DNA of 18,113 nucleotides from an uncultured Methanobrevibacter sp. (GTDB lineage: Archaea; Methanobacteriota; Methanobacteria; Methanobacteriales; Methanobacteriaceae). The translations under genes were made by a program, and so were the position numbers. Location: the NCBI RefSeq assembly GCF_900316895.1, contig NZ_ONER01000026.1, positions 1-18,113 on the forward strand. Direction: 5' to 3'. The notes under the pieces were generated by a model. It was not told the origin of the DNA. It made no database searches and saw nothing but the letters and a program-made list of their open reading frames with translations. How positions within the stretch are numbered: the stretch's first letter is position 1; each line of letters begins with the position of its first letter. Positions 7,326 through 14,435 of this stretch are shown here, one piece after another.

Positions 7326-7523
7326 TTAGTCTTGGGTTTGTTCTAACCTTACAAGCCTTGTAACATATCCTGCAATTTTATTTCTTAAATGTTTAGTACT
7401 TACAGTAGAGTATTCTTGTACTAATTTTTTATTTTCTTCAAAATCAGTAGTGAAAACACCTTTGTGAGTTTCAATAAGTTCTTTTGCTAAACGTTTAACA
7501 AATGAAGTTCTAATATTGCCCAT
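7326..7523 (-). CDS. rps17e: Small-subunit ribosomal protein S17e
   Basis: Structural protein of the archaeal/eukaryotic small ribosomal subunit, 65 residues. MGNIRTSFVKRLAKELIETH at the N-terminus and HLRNKIAGYVTRL further on are diagnostic. Two ATGs are possible. The one at 7523 lies seven bases after GGAGG (7531-7535), while the one at 7529 is only one base away from it, so 7523 is the start. The ribosome binding site and the first codons lie inside the chorismate mutase gene, giving a 14-base overlap, so the two are co-transcribed and probably translationally coupled. Confidence 0.95.
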   Translation of the reverse strand: MGNIRTSFVKRLAKELIETHKGVFTTDFEENKKLVQEYSTVSTKHLRNKIAGYVTRLVRLEQTQD

Positions 7524-7851
7524 CAACATTCCTCCTTAAAATTTTTTTCTGCTCATTCTTACTTAAAATTGTTAGCATATCTACGATTTGATCAATAATA
7601 TCAACATCAAGATCATTTTCCCGAGCCCAACTCCTGATTTTGTCATGAACAATCTTTTCACGATTTTCATCATAAATTGGCATTCCAAGATATTCCTTGG
7701 AAAAGACAATATCACTTGCAAGAGCTGTTCTCTCAGAAATTAAATCAAATAACTCATTATCAATTTCATCAATACGCTTTCTTGATTCTTCGAGAAGTAT
7801 TTTAGCTTCTTTTTCATTTTCAAAAGATATTTCGTTATTTTTACTTTTCAA
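7510..7851 (-). CDS. aroQ: Chorismate mutase (AroQ class)
   Basis: Rearranges chorismate to prephenate for phenylalanine and tyrosine. The 113-residue all-helical protein has the family core SRKRIDEIDNELFDLISERT (23-42), followed by the lysine of the first active-site helix (SKEY) and a C-terminal helix with QIVDMLTILSKNEQ. No prephenate dehydratase or dehydrogenase domain is attached. There is no in-frame ATG near the N-terminus; TTG at 7851 with GGTGA (7856-7860) four bases upstream is the best start. The C-terminal codons RRNVDGQY are also the ribosome binding site and start of rps17e. It lies close to the shikimate kinase gene, though that gene ends upstream of this gene's promoter. Confidence 0.88.
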   Translation of the reverse strand: MKSKNNEISFENEKEAKILLEESRKRIDEIDNELFDLISERTALASDIVFSKEYLGMPIYDENREKIVHDKIRSWARENDLDVDIIDQIVDMLTILSKNEQKKILRRNVDGQY

Positions 7852-7892
7852 AAAATCACCAAATTGATAATAATATAATTTATTAAAATCAT

Positions 7893-7906
7893 AGTATATA
7901 AACTAT
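7893..7906 (-). promoter_or_regulatory. TATA box of the chorismate mutase-S17e unit
   Basis: AGTTTATATACT on the minus strand (7894-7905), embedded in ATAGT/ACTAT arms, predicts a transcript start near 7874-7880 and a leader of about 25 nt that carries the GGTGA site. Confidence 0.5.
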
Positions 7907-7928
7907 ATGTTTATTTTTTAAATTACGG

Positions 7929-7957
7929 TAAAAAAAACTATTTGATTACAGCAAACA
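7929..7957 (-). terminator. Weak hairpin and T8 tract ending aroK, stop codon in loop
   Basis: Minus strand TGTTTG (7952-7957) pairs with CAAATA (7939-7944) through six pairs including one G-U. The 7-base loop 7945-7951 contains the TAA stop, and T8 follows. The T-run is the firm part; the stem is marginal. Confidence 0.5.
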
Positions 7958-8812
7958 ACATCCATCATTGTCAACGACAGTTTCGATTACCCTTCCCTCA
8001 TATCTGCTCCATGCATCCTGGACATCACCTGTTGAATTTTCATCAACAACTGCAAAAAAGGCAGATCCTGTCCCTGACAGGCCTGATGCAAATGCTCCTG
8101 CCTGCAGAGCGTCAATTGCGATTGATGAATTGAAGCCTAAGGTGGATGCATAAATCAAACCGTTCAAGTTGATTGCCTTGAAATAATCCTTTTTGGATGC
8201 AAAATCATATGCGGTTTCAACCAATGGAGAGAGAACTTTCATACGTTCGACATCCGAATCGCCGGATTTTGAATGGAAATTAGGCATGTATATTAGAATA
8301 TCATATTCATCCATCTTTTCCTTAATGATGAATTTCCTATTTTTATTGTCGGTTACAACAACCCCTCCAAAGTATGAAGCTGTTGCATCATCAAAAGAAC
8401 CGGTAATTGTAACGCCTGCATCAAGAGAGGCATCAATCGCCATATTGATTACTTCCAAGTCACTGAGATGATTTAAATCAAATTCCTCTGCGACAATTTC
8501 AGATGTGACTTTTACAATGGCATTTGAGGAAGCACTGCTGCTGGAAAGACCTGAAGCCATAGGCAAGCTGGATTCTGTCTTCAGACTGATTCCAAAATCA
8601 TTTTCATCAATATCATAATGGTCAAATACCTTCTGAACACACAAATCCATTAATCCTGTGTCTGCACCAACATCATTGGAGCATTCAATGCCGTTTGAAA
8701 TTGATTTTGCTTCACATCTGATGTCCAAACCTATTCCGAATGCTGAACCGAAACCCGTGGCAATCGCATTGATTATTGTTGCTGAACCTGGAGACCTTAC
8801 TATCTTTTTCAT
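7946..8812 (-). CDS. aroK: Shikimate kinase, archaeal GHMP type
   Basis: ATP-dependent phosphorylation of shikimate at O3 in the chorismate pathway. The archaeal enzyme belongs to the GHMP kinase superfamily and is unrelated to bacterial AroK. The 288 residues show the GHMP start RSPGSATIINAIATG (6-20), the phosphate-binding loop PMASGLSSSSASSNA (84-98), and the archaeal AroK-like GSFDDATASYFGG and SGTGSAFFAV (C-terminal GHMP motif). The ATG at 8812 overlaps the glycosyltransferase stop as ATGA, and GAGGAG lies eight bases upstream, so it is the second gene of that unit. A homoserine kinase is the main GHMP alternative; DDATASYFGG argues for shikimate kinase. Confidence 0.92.
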   Translation of the reverse strand: MKKIVRSPGSATIINAIATGFGSAFGIGLDIRCEAKSISNGIECSNDVGADTGLMDLCVQKVFDHYDIDENDFGISLKTESSLPMASGLSSSSASSNAIVKVTSEIVAEEFDLNHLSDLEVINMAIDASLDAGVTITGSFDDATASYFGGVVVTDNKNRKFIIKEKMDEYDILIYMPNFHSKSGDSDVERMKVLSPLVETAYDFASKKDYFKAINLNGLIYASTLGFNSSIAIDALQAGAFASGLSGTGSAFFAVVDENSTGDVQDAWSRYEGRVIETVVDNDGCCLL

Positions 8813-9894
8813 TGTTTAAGCTCCTCATATGGAATGTCAACTACAGAAAAATCCAATGCCCTGTTTCTTGCATTCATAGATAAAATAAGCCTTAAGTTTT
8901 CATCATTAATCATCCTATCGACTGCCATAGCAATTGAAGAAACCTTAGTTGGATCAATCAGCATCCCAACATCATCAGTGATAATTTCACTAATTCCTCC
9001 AACATCACTTCCAATAACCGGTTTGCCACATGCCAATGCTTCAATCAATACCAAACCGAAGCTTTCGGAAAATGACGGCAAGATCAAAACATCACAGCTT
9101 GGGATGATGTCCTCCACATCATCGCGAGAGCCGGTAAATATCACATCACGGATGTGTTCCTCTTCAACTTTCTTTGTGAGCTTTTTAAATAAAGGGCCGT
9201 CTCCAACAACAACCAGGTAATAGTCACTGTTTGCGACTTTTTTGGCTTCGAGAAGTGAATCGACATTCTTCCTTTTAATCAGGTTGCCGACAAAAAGAAC
9301 AATAGGCTTATCTTCAAGTTTATATTCTTTTTTAAATGAATCATTAGATTTGGTTGAAAATCTATTGATGTCAACGGAGTTCCATGAAAGTTTGGTTTTG
9401 TTGGCTATTCCCACAACGCCTGTTGCAATTATTTCATGTCTTAATGCATTGCTTACTGCAAAAACACCATCTGCATCTGCCAATACCTTTCTGATTGTAG
9501 AACGCATGAAAGACTGATTCTTATACAATTCAAACATGTCTGAACCGTGTGCAGTGACATAGGTTTTAATATTATGTTTTTTCCCAACTTCAACTGCAGC
9601 GGCTCCGGCAGGGTACAAGTAATGGCCATGAATAATATCGATGTCTTCGGTTTCCAAAAGATTTTCCAATGCCTTTTTAGCATTCTTCTTAAACATCAAT
9701 CCTCTAACGCCTTTAATGCTAAGTCCTTTTGTTGGAATGACATGAATTCCATCAATATCCTTGATTTCCTTGTGAGGATAAGTAACTACATAAACCTCAT
9801 GGCCCATCTCAACCAATCTTTTTGATAAGGTATGAATATGAACACCAACCCCTCCGACATGTGGAGGGAACTGACCAACCATAGCTATTTTCAT
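8809..9894 (-). CDS. Glycosyltransferase family 4 (GT-B fold)
   Basis: Transfers a sugar from an activated donor, probably nucleotide-linked, in a retaining reaction; the acceptor is unknown (cell-surface glycan, lipid or glycoprotein are all possible). The 361 residues show the GG-V-G-V-H acceptor-side loop (14-19), HGHY (89-92), AHGSD (115-119), FVGNLIKRKN (201-210) with the donor-binding Arg/Lys, GDGP (231-234), and SESFGLVLIEAL with the EX7E pair Glu277/Glu285. There is no transmembrane segment. I use ATG at 9894 over the in-frame TTG at 9909: GGAG (9903-9906) lies nine bases upstream and MKIAMVGQFPP is a usual N-terminus. It is coupled to aroK by ATGA, an odd functional pairing. Confidence 0.9.
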   Translation of the reverse strand: MKIAMVGQFPPHVGGVGVHIHTLSKRLVEMGHEVYVVTYPHKEIKDIDGIHVIPTKGLSIKGVRGLMFKKNAKKALENLLETEDIDIIHGHYLYPAGAAAVEVGKKHNIKTYVTAHGSDMFELYKNQSFMRSTIRKVLADADGVFAVSNALRHEIIATGVVGIANKTKLSWNSVDINRFSTKSNDSFKKEYKLEDKPIVLFVGNLIKRKNVDSLLEAKKVANSDYYLVVVGDGPLFKKLTKKVEEEHIRDVIFTGSRDDVEDIIPSCDVLILPSFSESFGLVLIEALACGKPVIGSDVGGISEIITDDVGMLIDPTKVSSIAMAVDRMINDENLRLILSMNARNRALDFSVVDIPYEELKQ

Positions 9895-10134
9895 AAAATA
9901 AAACTCCAAAATTCACTATAATTATATAATGAGATTATTGTTTAAATAATTAATTCAAGTTATAATTATTTTTTAACAGATTCTTAAAATCACATCAACT
10001 ATATCAAAATCATCACCAAATGACAACATCTTAGGCAGGTTATTTTCTTTCAATTTCAAGTTATAGGCAGTTTTAATCATTTATACCCGCCGAAATCAAA
10101 TAAAAAAAAGCATAATCATTTGAAAAAAATATAA
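9895..10134. other. Gap between cbiD and the glycosyltransferase
   Basis: It holds candidate TATA elements for the glycosyltransferase on the minus strand (ATTATATAAT near 9920-9929; AATTATTTAAAC near 9939-9950), the T-runs after cbiD (10081-10134) and a 35-codon ORF candidate at 9973-10080. The middle part (about 9973-10090) is visibly less AT-rich than the flanks, as coding DNA in this window is. Confidence 0.55.
9973..10080 (-). CDS. Possible 35-residue small protein or gene remnant
   Basis: ATG at 10080 opens 35 codons to TAA (starts MIKTAYNLKLKENN, ends DIVDVILRIC). GGCGGGT lies five bases before the ATG and could act as a ribosome binding site, and a T-run follows the stop. Amino-acid composition and base composition resemble coding DNA. 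A stop codon directly precedes the ATG in frame, while another frame upstream reads FDFGGYK, so this could also be a frameshifted relic of a longer gene. I recognise no family. Confidence 0.3.
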   Translation of the reverse strand: MIKTAYNLKLKENNLPKMLSFGDDFDIVDVILRIC

Positions 10135-11220
10135 TTATCTTTTAGTGACAATTTCCATATTATCGTTTAAGAAATTTCCTTCCATATCAACCAGAAACAC
10201 ATTCAAATCCAAATCAAAGCGCTGTTTGCATCTGTCTTTGATTGCATTTGCAATGCTGTTTGAAACTTCAACTGAAACATCAAGTTCATTTAGGATATCC
10301 ATCATGTCATCGGTTGTTTTGGAATCAAACAATCTTTGAAGGTCTTTCTGGCCAACCCCGCAGATTCCAGCATGGGCAACCATTATTTCACGTCTGCCGT
10401 CGGCAACGGCATGTTTGGTGTTGAATAATCCTCCGGCAACCTTAATCAACTTGCCCATATGTCCAAAGAATGTGAATTCAGTAATTCCCCTTTTTTCAGC
10501 CTCTTCAAACATGAACCCTACATAATTACCAGTTTGAACAATCTGCTCCTTGGTAACATCTAATTTTTTCAATGCCAATTTTTCACCGATGTTGCCTGGA
10601 ACAAAAACTAGATTGTCAATGTTTGAAGCCAATGCAACATCCAATTGTGTAACGATGGAATTCTTGTATGCCTCACTGGACATTGACCTTGCAATGCCAG
10701 TGGTTCCCAAAACGGATATTCCACCAACGATTCCCAACTTAGGGTTCATTGTCTTTTTGGCTATCTTTTCACCTTCAGGAATGGAAATGGTAACCTTTGC
10801 GACTTTGCCTTCAGGTATCTTATCCTTCAGGTTTTTTAAAATCATACTGCGAGGAACCGGATTTATAGCATAATCCCCAACAGGAATCTGAAGGCCCGGC
10901 TTTGTGATTATGCCCACACCTTCCCCGCCGGTAATGACAACATCATCCTCACCGGTTTTATCAAATATTTCAACAGTTGACACGATAGCAAGGTCAACCG
11001 TAACATCAGGATCATTATATGGGTTCTTATGAGCTACAGCATATGCTTTGGTTGGTGAAAGCTTCTTGCATTCATCGATGATGATGTCCAAAGTCTTCTT
11101 GGGGGTTTCGACCTTAACGCATGCGATATCGGAAGTGTCCAAAATTGCATCCAAAGCGGCCAGAGAACAAGCAGTAGCTATTGTTCCGGTTGTAACACCC
11201 ATATAATTATCATTAATCAT
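10135..11220 (-). CDS. cbiD: Cobalt-precorrin-5B C1-methyltransferase
   Basis: SAM-dependent C1 methylation in the anaerobic (early cobalt insertion) cobamide pathway; methanogens need cobamide for methyl transfer. The 361 residues show GVTTGTIATAC (8-18), GGEGVGIITKPGLQIPVGD, the AINPVPRSMI segment, GGISVLGTTGI, and FFGHMGKLIKVAGG with HAVADGRREI, all typical of CbiD. No other cobamide genes are nearby. The ATG at 11220 has no ribosome binding site. A TATA-like AAATTATA about 25 bases upstream (11246-11253), overlapping the end of the preceding gene, suggests a leaderless transcript; an in-frame ATG at 11202 is the alternative start. Confidence 0.93.
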   Translation of the reverse strand: MINDNYMGVTTGTIATACSLAALDAILDTSDIACVKVETPKKTLDIIIDECKKLSPTKAYAVAHKNPYNDPDVTVDLAIVSTVEIFDKTGEDDVVITGGEGVGIITKPGLQIPVGDYAINPVPRSMILKNLKDKIPEGKVAKVTISIPEGEKIAKKTMNPKLGIVGGISVLGTTGIARSMSSEAYKNSIVTQLDVALASNIDNLVFVPGNIGEKLALKKLDVTKEQIVQTGNYVGFMFEEAEKRGITEFTFFGHMGKLIKVAGGLFNTKHAVADGRREIMVAHAGICGVGQKDLQRLFDSKTTDDMMDILNELDVSVEVSNSIANAIKDRCKQRFDLDLNVFLVDMEGNFLNDNMEIVTKR

Positions 11221-11221
11221 T

Positions 11222-11259
11222 TTAAAAATAAAAAAAGAGAGAATCTATAATTTAGATTC
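11222..11259 (-). terminator. Terminator of the thioredoxin-like gene, stop codon in stem
   Basis: A perfect 7-bp stem (GAATCTA 11253-11259 with TAGATTC 11241-11247 on the minus strand) has a 5-base loop and contains the TAG stop (11245-11247). It is followed by CTCTTTTTTTATTTTT. The same stretch carries the only TATA-like element in front of cbiD. Confidence 0.65.
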
Positions 11260-11514
11260 AAGTGCATCAATCAATTCGTCTTCAGAAGGAGCGCCTACGA
11301 AGGTTACTTCACCATCAATTACAATTGTAGGAACTGCCATGATTTGATAATCAACTGCTCTTTGTCTGTATTCTGGGTGTTCCGGATCATCAATTTTAAT
11401 TGCTTCTACATCAATTGCTTCACCCAATTTATCTTTAGCTTTTTCTGCCGCATCAATTGCAGCTGGGCAGTGTGGACAGGTACTAGTTGAAAATACTTCT
11501 ACTTTAATTGCCAT
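11245..11514 (-). CDS. Small thioredoxin/glutaredoxin-like protein (CPHC)
   Basis: A thiol-disulfide oxidoreductase of 89 residues with the redox motif STCPHC (Cys13, Cys16) and the cis-proline loop AVPT (Pro62), covering a minimal thioredoxin fold; cytosolic, no signal peptide. It resembles the short thioredoxins of methanogens. The CPHC active site differs from the classical CGPC, so the reducing partner (thioredoxin reductase or another system) cannot be predicted. The start is ATG at 11514 with AAAGGAG nine bases upstream; TATA at 11561-11573 gives a short leader. It is probably transcribed alone, divergent from Hel308. Confidence 0.9.
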   Translation of the reverse strand: MAIKVEVFSTSTCPHCPAAIDAAEKAKDKLGEAIDVEAIKIDDPEHPEYRQRAVDYQIMAVPTIVIDGEVTFVGAPSEDELIDALESKL

Positions 11515-11560
11515 AATTTATGTCTCCTTTAAAAAGTTAATTTGTAAATATTTTATAATT

Positions 11561-11624
11561 TAGTTATATATAATTGTTACCCAAATACTTTTCAAATGCT
11601 CTCTGGAAATATTTAATATATATT
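11561..11624. promoter_or_regulatory. Divergent promoters of the thioredoxin-like gene and Hel308
   Basis: On the minus strand TTATATATAACTA (11561-11573) serves the thioredoxin-like gene (start near 11540). On the plus strand TTTAATATATATT (11612-11624) predicts a start near 11642, the A of the Hel308 ATG, so Hel308 is probably leaderless; no ribosome binding site precedes it. Confidence 0.55.
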
Positions 11625-11641
11625 AAGAAAATAAAAATTAA

Positions 11642-13720
11642 ATGATTAAAATGGAAAATTTAAGAGACGACATCAAAACAATAATTAACAGTGCTTACCC
11701 TTACATTGAAGAGTTCAATCCTGCTCAAAAAGCGGTGATTGAATCAGGTTATCTGGAAGACAAATCAAATTATATTATCTGCATTCCAACAGCAAGCGGT
11801 AAAACAGTTCTGGGAGTGTTGCCTGCCCTGAAGACAATACTTGATGGCGGAAAGGCAGTATATGCAGCACCACTGCTTTCAATTCAAAACGAAAAAGTTA
11901 AAGAGTTCAAGGCTTTTGAGGAACATGGAATCAGTGTCGGAAAGCATCCTGCAAGTTCTGATTTGTCAGTCATGGTTTTTGAATCATTTGACGCACTTAC
12001 AAGATTTTCCTGGAACACACTAAGGGATGTCGACACATTAATAATTGATGAGTTCCATATGATTGGGGAATTCACAAGAGGTCCTACTCTTGAAGCTGCA
12101 ATAACAAGGGCTAAAATCATAAATCCATCTATGAGAATAATCGCGCTATCCGCTACATTAAGGAATATTGAAGAAATCGAAGGATGGCTTGAAGGAAAAT
12201 GCGTTGAGCATGACTATAGGCCCGTGCCGTTGCATAAGGAAGTATTGGATGCAGAGATGTTCAATACAAAAAACAAAAACGATGTCATTGTAAAGGTGCT
12301 GGAAAAATCAATCAAAGATTCATCACAGGCATTGGCTTTTGTTTCAACAAGAAGATTTACTGAAAGCCTTGCAACATACGTTTCCAAAAAGATTGACAAA
12401 AAGATTAATGTAAAGCAAAGGGAAAGCTTTAAAGAGGTTGCGGAAAAAATACTTGACGTTCCAAAAAGAAAGGGTTCACTTCCAACAACAACATGTCTCA
12501 AATTGGCCGAAAGCATAGAGCATGGAGTGGCATTCCACCATGCAGGCCTTTTCAATGAACAGAAGGAAATTATTGAAGACGAATTCAGAAACGGAAATAT
12601 CTTGATGATTACTGCAACCCCGAGTTTGATGTATGGAGTCAACCTGCCTTCAAAGACTGTTGTCATAAGGGACAATACCCGCTGGACCGCCCAGGGTCCT
12701 CAGCCGATTCCAGTCTTTGATTATGAGCAGATGTCCGGAAGAGCCGGAAGGCCACAGTACGATGATGTTGGATACTCATATCTGATTGCAAAAACAATGG
12801 ATGAAGCCATGAACCTGGAGGCATACTATATCGATGGTGAAATTGAATTAACCAATTCAAAGCTTGTTGACAACAAGGATGCCATCTTAAAGCAGATCAT
12901 TGCCCAAATCGCTTCAACACTATCCAAAAATCTGGATGAATTGACTGAATTTTTCTCAAAAACATTATATGGATACCAAATGGCAAACAATCCTTCAATG
13001 GCTATGTTTGCTGCCGACAGCATAAGATATGAACTTGAAAATTCCTTGGAATTCCTGCTTCAAAATGGAATAATAAGGGCAACCCCGGAAGGATTAAAAA
13101 CAACTGATTTTGGAAGCTTAATTGCCAAATCCAATTATTCTGTTGAAACTGCAGTCAAAATCAAGGAATACATTTCAGGAATTACAGAAATCAATGTCAA
13201 TGAATTCATATATGCATTATGTGAAACACCTGACGTGCCACTGATTTCATTCAAGGGCAGAAAATCAAAAGATCCTGTTCGCGAAAAATTATCTGAAGCA
13301 GGGCTGTTTGCAGTCGATATCGGCAATCCTGAAGCGACTGCAGTATCATTGATGGAGTGGATTGACGAGAGAAACGAATATGAAATTGAAAACAGGTACA
13401 GCGTCTATTCCGCTTCAACCAGAAGATCTGCCTATGAAGCATCACGACTTGTCAAATTCGCAAAGGACACTTCAGAAGTCCTAGGCAACTATTCCAACTT
13501 AAAAGACTTTGACATCCTATCTGCCAGATTATACTATGGCGTGAAAGAAGACATTATTCCTCTGGTCGTCAGCGTTAAACGACTCGGAAGAAAAAGAGCA
13601 AGAAATCTGGTCAAAATCTTTGGAAATGATTTGAGTGGTGTTTCTGAAAATGAGTTACAAAAAGTAGAAGGAATCGGTCCTAAATTAGCAGAAAAAATCA
13701 GATTGTTCGCAAATAAATAA
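11642..13720 (+). CDS. hel308: Hel308-type superfamily 2 DNA helicase
   Basis: ATP-dependent 3'-5' DNA helicase acting at stalled or branched replication forks. The 692 residues have the family's usual length and order: Q-type motif FNPAQ (25-29), Walker A PTASGKT (49-55), DEFH box (136-139), SAT (170-172), FVSTRR (motif IV), FHHAGL, TPSLMYGVNLP (motif V), QMSGRAGRP (motif VI), a winged-helix and ratchet region, and a C-terminal helix-hairpin-helix with VEGIGPKLAEKI. Hel308 often has DEIH/DEAH at the box; DEFH is a mild variation. ATG 11642 is used because of promoter spacing; ATG 11651 (MENLRDD) is possible. It converges on the DUF2098-like gene with only 12 bases between stop codons. Confidence 0.94.
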   Translation: MIKMENLRDDIKTIINSAYPYIEEFNPAQKAVIESGYLEDKSNYIICIPTASGKTVLGVLPALKTILDGGKAVYAAPLLSIQNEKVKEFKAFEEHGISVGKHPASSDLSVMVFESFDALTRFSWNTLRDVDTLIIDEFHMIGEFTRGPTLEAAITRAKIINPSMRIIALSATLRNIEEIEGWLEGKCVEHDYRPVPLHKEVLDAEMFNTKNKNDVIVKVLEKSIKDSSQALAFVSTRRFTESLATYVSKKIDKKINVKQRESFKEVAEKILDVPKRKGSLPTTTCLKLAESIEHGVAFHHAGLFNEQKEIIEDEFRNGNILMITATPSLMYGVNLPSKTVVIRDNTRWTAQGPQPIPVFDYEQMSGRAGRPQYDDVGYSYLIAKTMDEAMNLEAYYIDGEIELTNSKLVDNKDAILKQIIAQIASTLSKNLDELTEFFSKTLYGYQMANNPSMAMFAADSIRYELENSLEFLLQNGIIRATPEGLKTTDFGSLIAKSNYSVETAVKIKEYISGITEINVNEFIYALCETPDVPLISFKGRKSKDPVREKLSEAGLFAVDIGNPEATAVSLMEWIDERNEYEIENRYSVYSASTRRSAYEASRLVKFAKDTSEVLGNYSNLKDFDILSARLYYGVKEDIIPLVVSVKRLGRKRARNLVKIFGNDLSGVSENELQKVEGIGPKLAEKIRLFANK

Positions 13721-13746
13721 AAAAGGTGGGATTTAACCTCCACCTT
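13711..13746 (-). terminator. Hairpin and T-tract ending the DUF2098-like gene, stop codon in loop
   Basis: AAGGTGG (13740-13746, minus strand) pairs with CCACCTT (13723-13729); the loop contains the TAA stop at 13733-13735. TTTTATTTATTTG follows on the minus strand and reaches the Hel308 stop codon. It has no T-tract in the plus direction, so it does not obviously terminate Hel308. Confidence 0.65.
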
Positions 13747-14038
13747 CAGCAACACTGGAATCCATTTGCATGTCTTCCAATGCAGTTGCTTTTTCTTTCA
13801 TTGCTTCGACATCAATATCCTGATTGTCTCTATCATCATATAGAGTGGATGTCTTAATGTCCTTATCATCAAGCAATTCAACTAAATTAGAACGATACCA
13901 TAATTCGGTTTTATCGAGTTTTACCCATTCCATGCCATCCTGTGTTTTAATGTCAACAACCTTTCCGATTGTTCCGGTATCCACATATCTGACATAGGAA
14001 TCAAGAGCAATTTCTAATCCTCTTGCATCAAAAACCAT
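13733..14038 (-). CDS. DUF2098-like conserved archaeal protein
   Basis: A 101-residue protein of unknown function. Residues 15-56 (SYVRYVDTGTIGKVVDIKTQ, then W-V-K-L-D, then LWYRSNLVEL) look like a small SH3-like beta barrel and match my memory of the methanogen family DUF2098. The remaining 45 residues are acidic and polar and end in GGG. ATG at 14038 follows AGGT by six bases. It lies 12 bases after the PRC-barrel gene, so the two form one unit of small barrel-domain proteins. Confidence 0.75.
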   Translation of the reverse strand: MVFDARGLEIALDSYVRYVDTGTIGKVVDIKTQDGMEWVKLDKTELWYRSNLVELLDDKDIKTSTLYDDRDNQDIDVEAMKEKATALEDMQMDSSVAEGGG

Positions 14039-14050
14039 TTTAATACCTAT

Positions 14051-14332
14051 TTATTCTTCTTCGCCTTCAATTTCTATTTCAACGGTTTCAGCTTCTTCTT
14101 CAACTTCTTCTTCTTTGGTGATTTCTTTGTTTAAGATAATGTATGCACCGATAGTTGCAATATCTTCGAAAGAGATTTCAAGTTCGTCTTTAGAGAAGAT
14201 ATTTTTTTGTAAGGTTAAAGTAATAGTTTCGATTTTACCAGTTTCAGTGTTAAAATCAAGATTTTCAACTTTACCTACTACATTTGCATTTTTATCTAAA
14301 ACGGTTGATCCGATAAATTGTCTTACTTGCAT
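14051..14332 (-). CDS. PRC-barrel domain protein
   Basis: Small cytosolic protein of 93 residues with one PRC-barrel (residues 1-70): the opening MQVRQFIGSTVLDKNANVVG, the strand pair VENLDFNTETGKI, and FEDIATIGAYIIL are characteristic. Residues 72-93 form a very acidic tail (mostly Glu with a few Val/Ile). PRC-barrels occur in the photosynthetic reaction centre H subunit and the RNA-processing protein RimM, and alone in many archaea, where their role is unknown; binding of RNA or protein is possible. GAGGTGA lies four bases before the ATG, a very strong site that suggests high expression. Confidence 0.88.
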   Translation of the reverse strand: MQVRQFIGSTVLDKNANVVGKVENLDFNTETGKIETITLTLQKNIFSKDELEISFEDIATIGAYIILNKEITKEEEVEEEAETVEIEIEGEEE

Positions 14333-14353
14333 TTTTTCACCTCATAAAATATG

Positions 14354-14407
14354 TTATTAATATATATTTTATTTCATTAAGTATTTAAATAACACCAGTA
14401 TATAAAG
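14354..14407. promoter_or_regulatory. Divergent promoter region of the PRC-barrel unit and elp3
   Basis: Three TATA-like elements lie here: AATATATATT (14359-14368), the near-palindrome GTATTTAAATAAC (14381-14393), and GTATATAAAG (14398-14407, plus). The central element gives sensible leader lengths (about 25 nt) in both directions; the third would leave elp3 with a leader of under 10 nt. Confidence 0.4.
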
Positions 14408-14435
14408 TTAACTATTGTAGTTATGGTGAAATAAA

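Noticed and set aside
10118..10142. Stop-codon hairpin at the end of cbiD like the other six
   Set aside because: The AT palindrome there has no room for a stable loop and contains a mismatch; only the T-tract is credible.
11221..11260. Cobalamin riboswitch before cbiD
   Set aside because: Only 24 bases separate cbiD from the preceding stop codon, and they are T-rich terminator sequence.
12214..12675. 153-codon minus-strand frame inside Hel308
   Set aside because: Helicase motifs IV-V on the plus strand are intact through this stretch; the reverse frame is a shadow of coding bias.
13674..13681. TCGGTCC, identical to the acceptor strand of the tRNA remnant
   Set aside because: It encodes Ile-Gly-Pro of the Hel308 helix-hairpin-helix and has no tRNA context; chance match.
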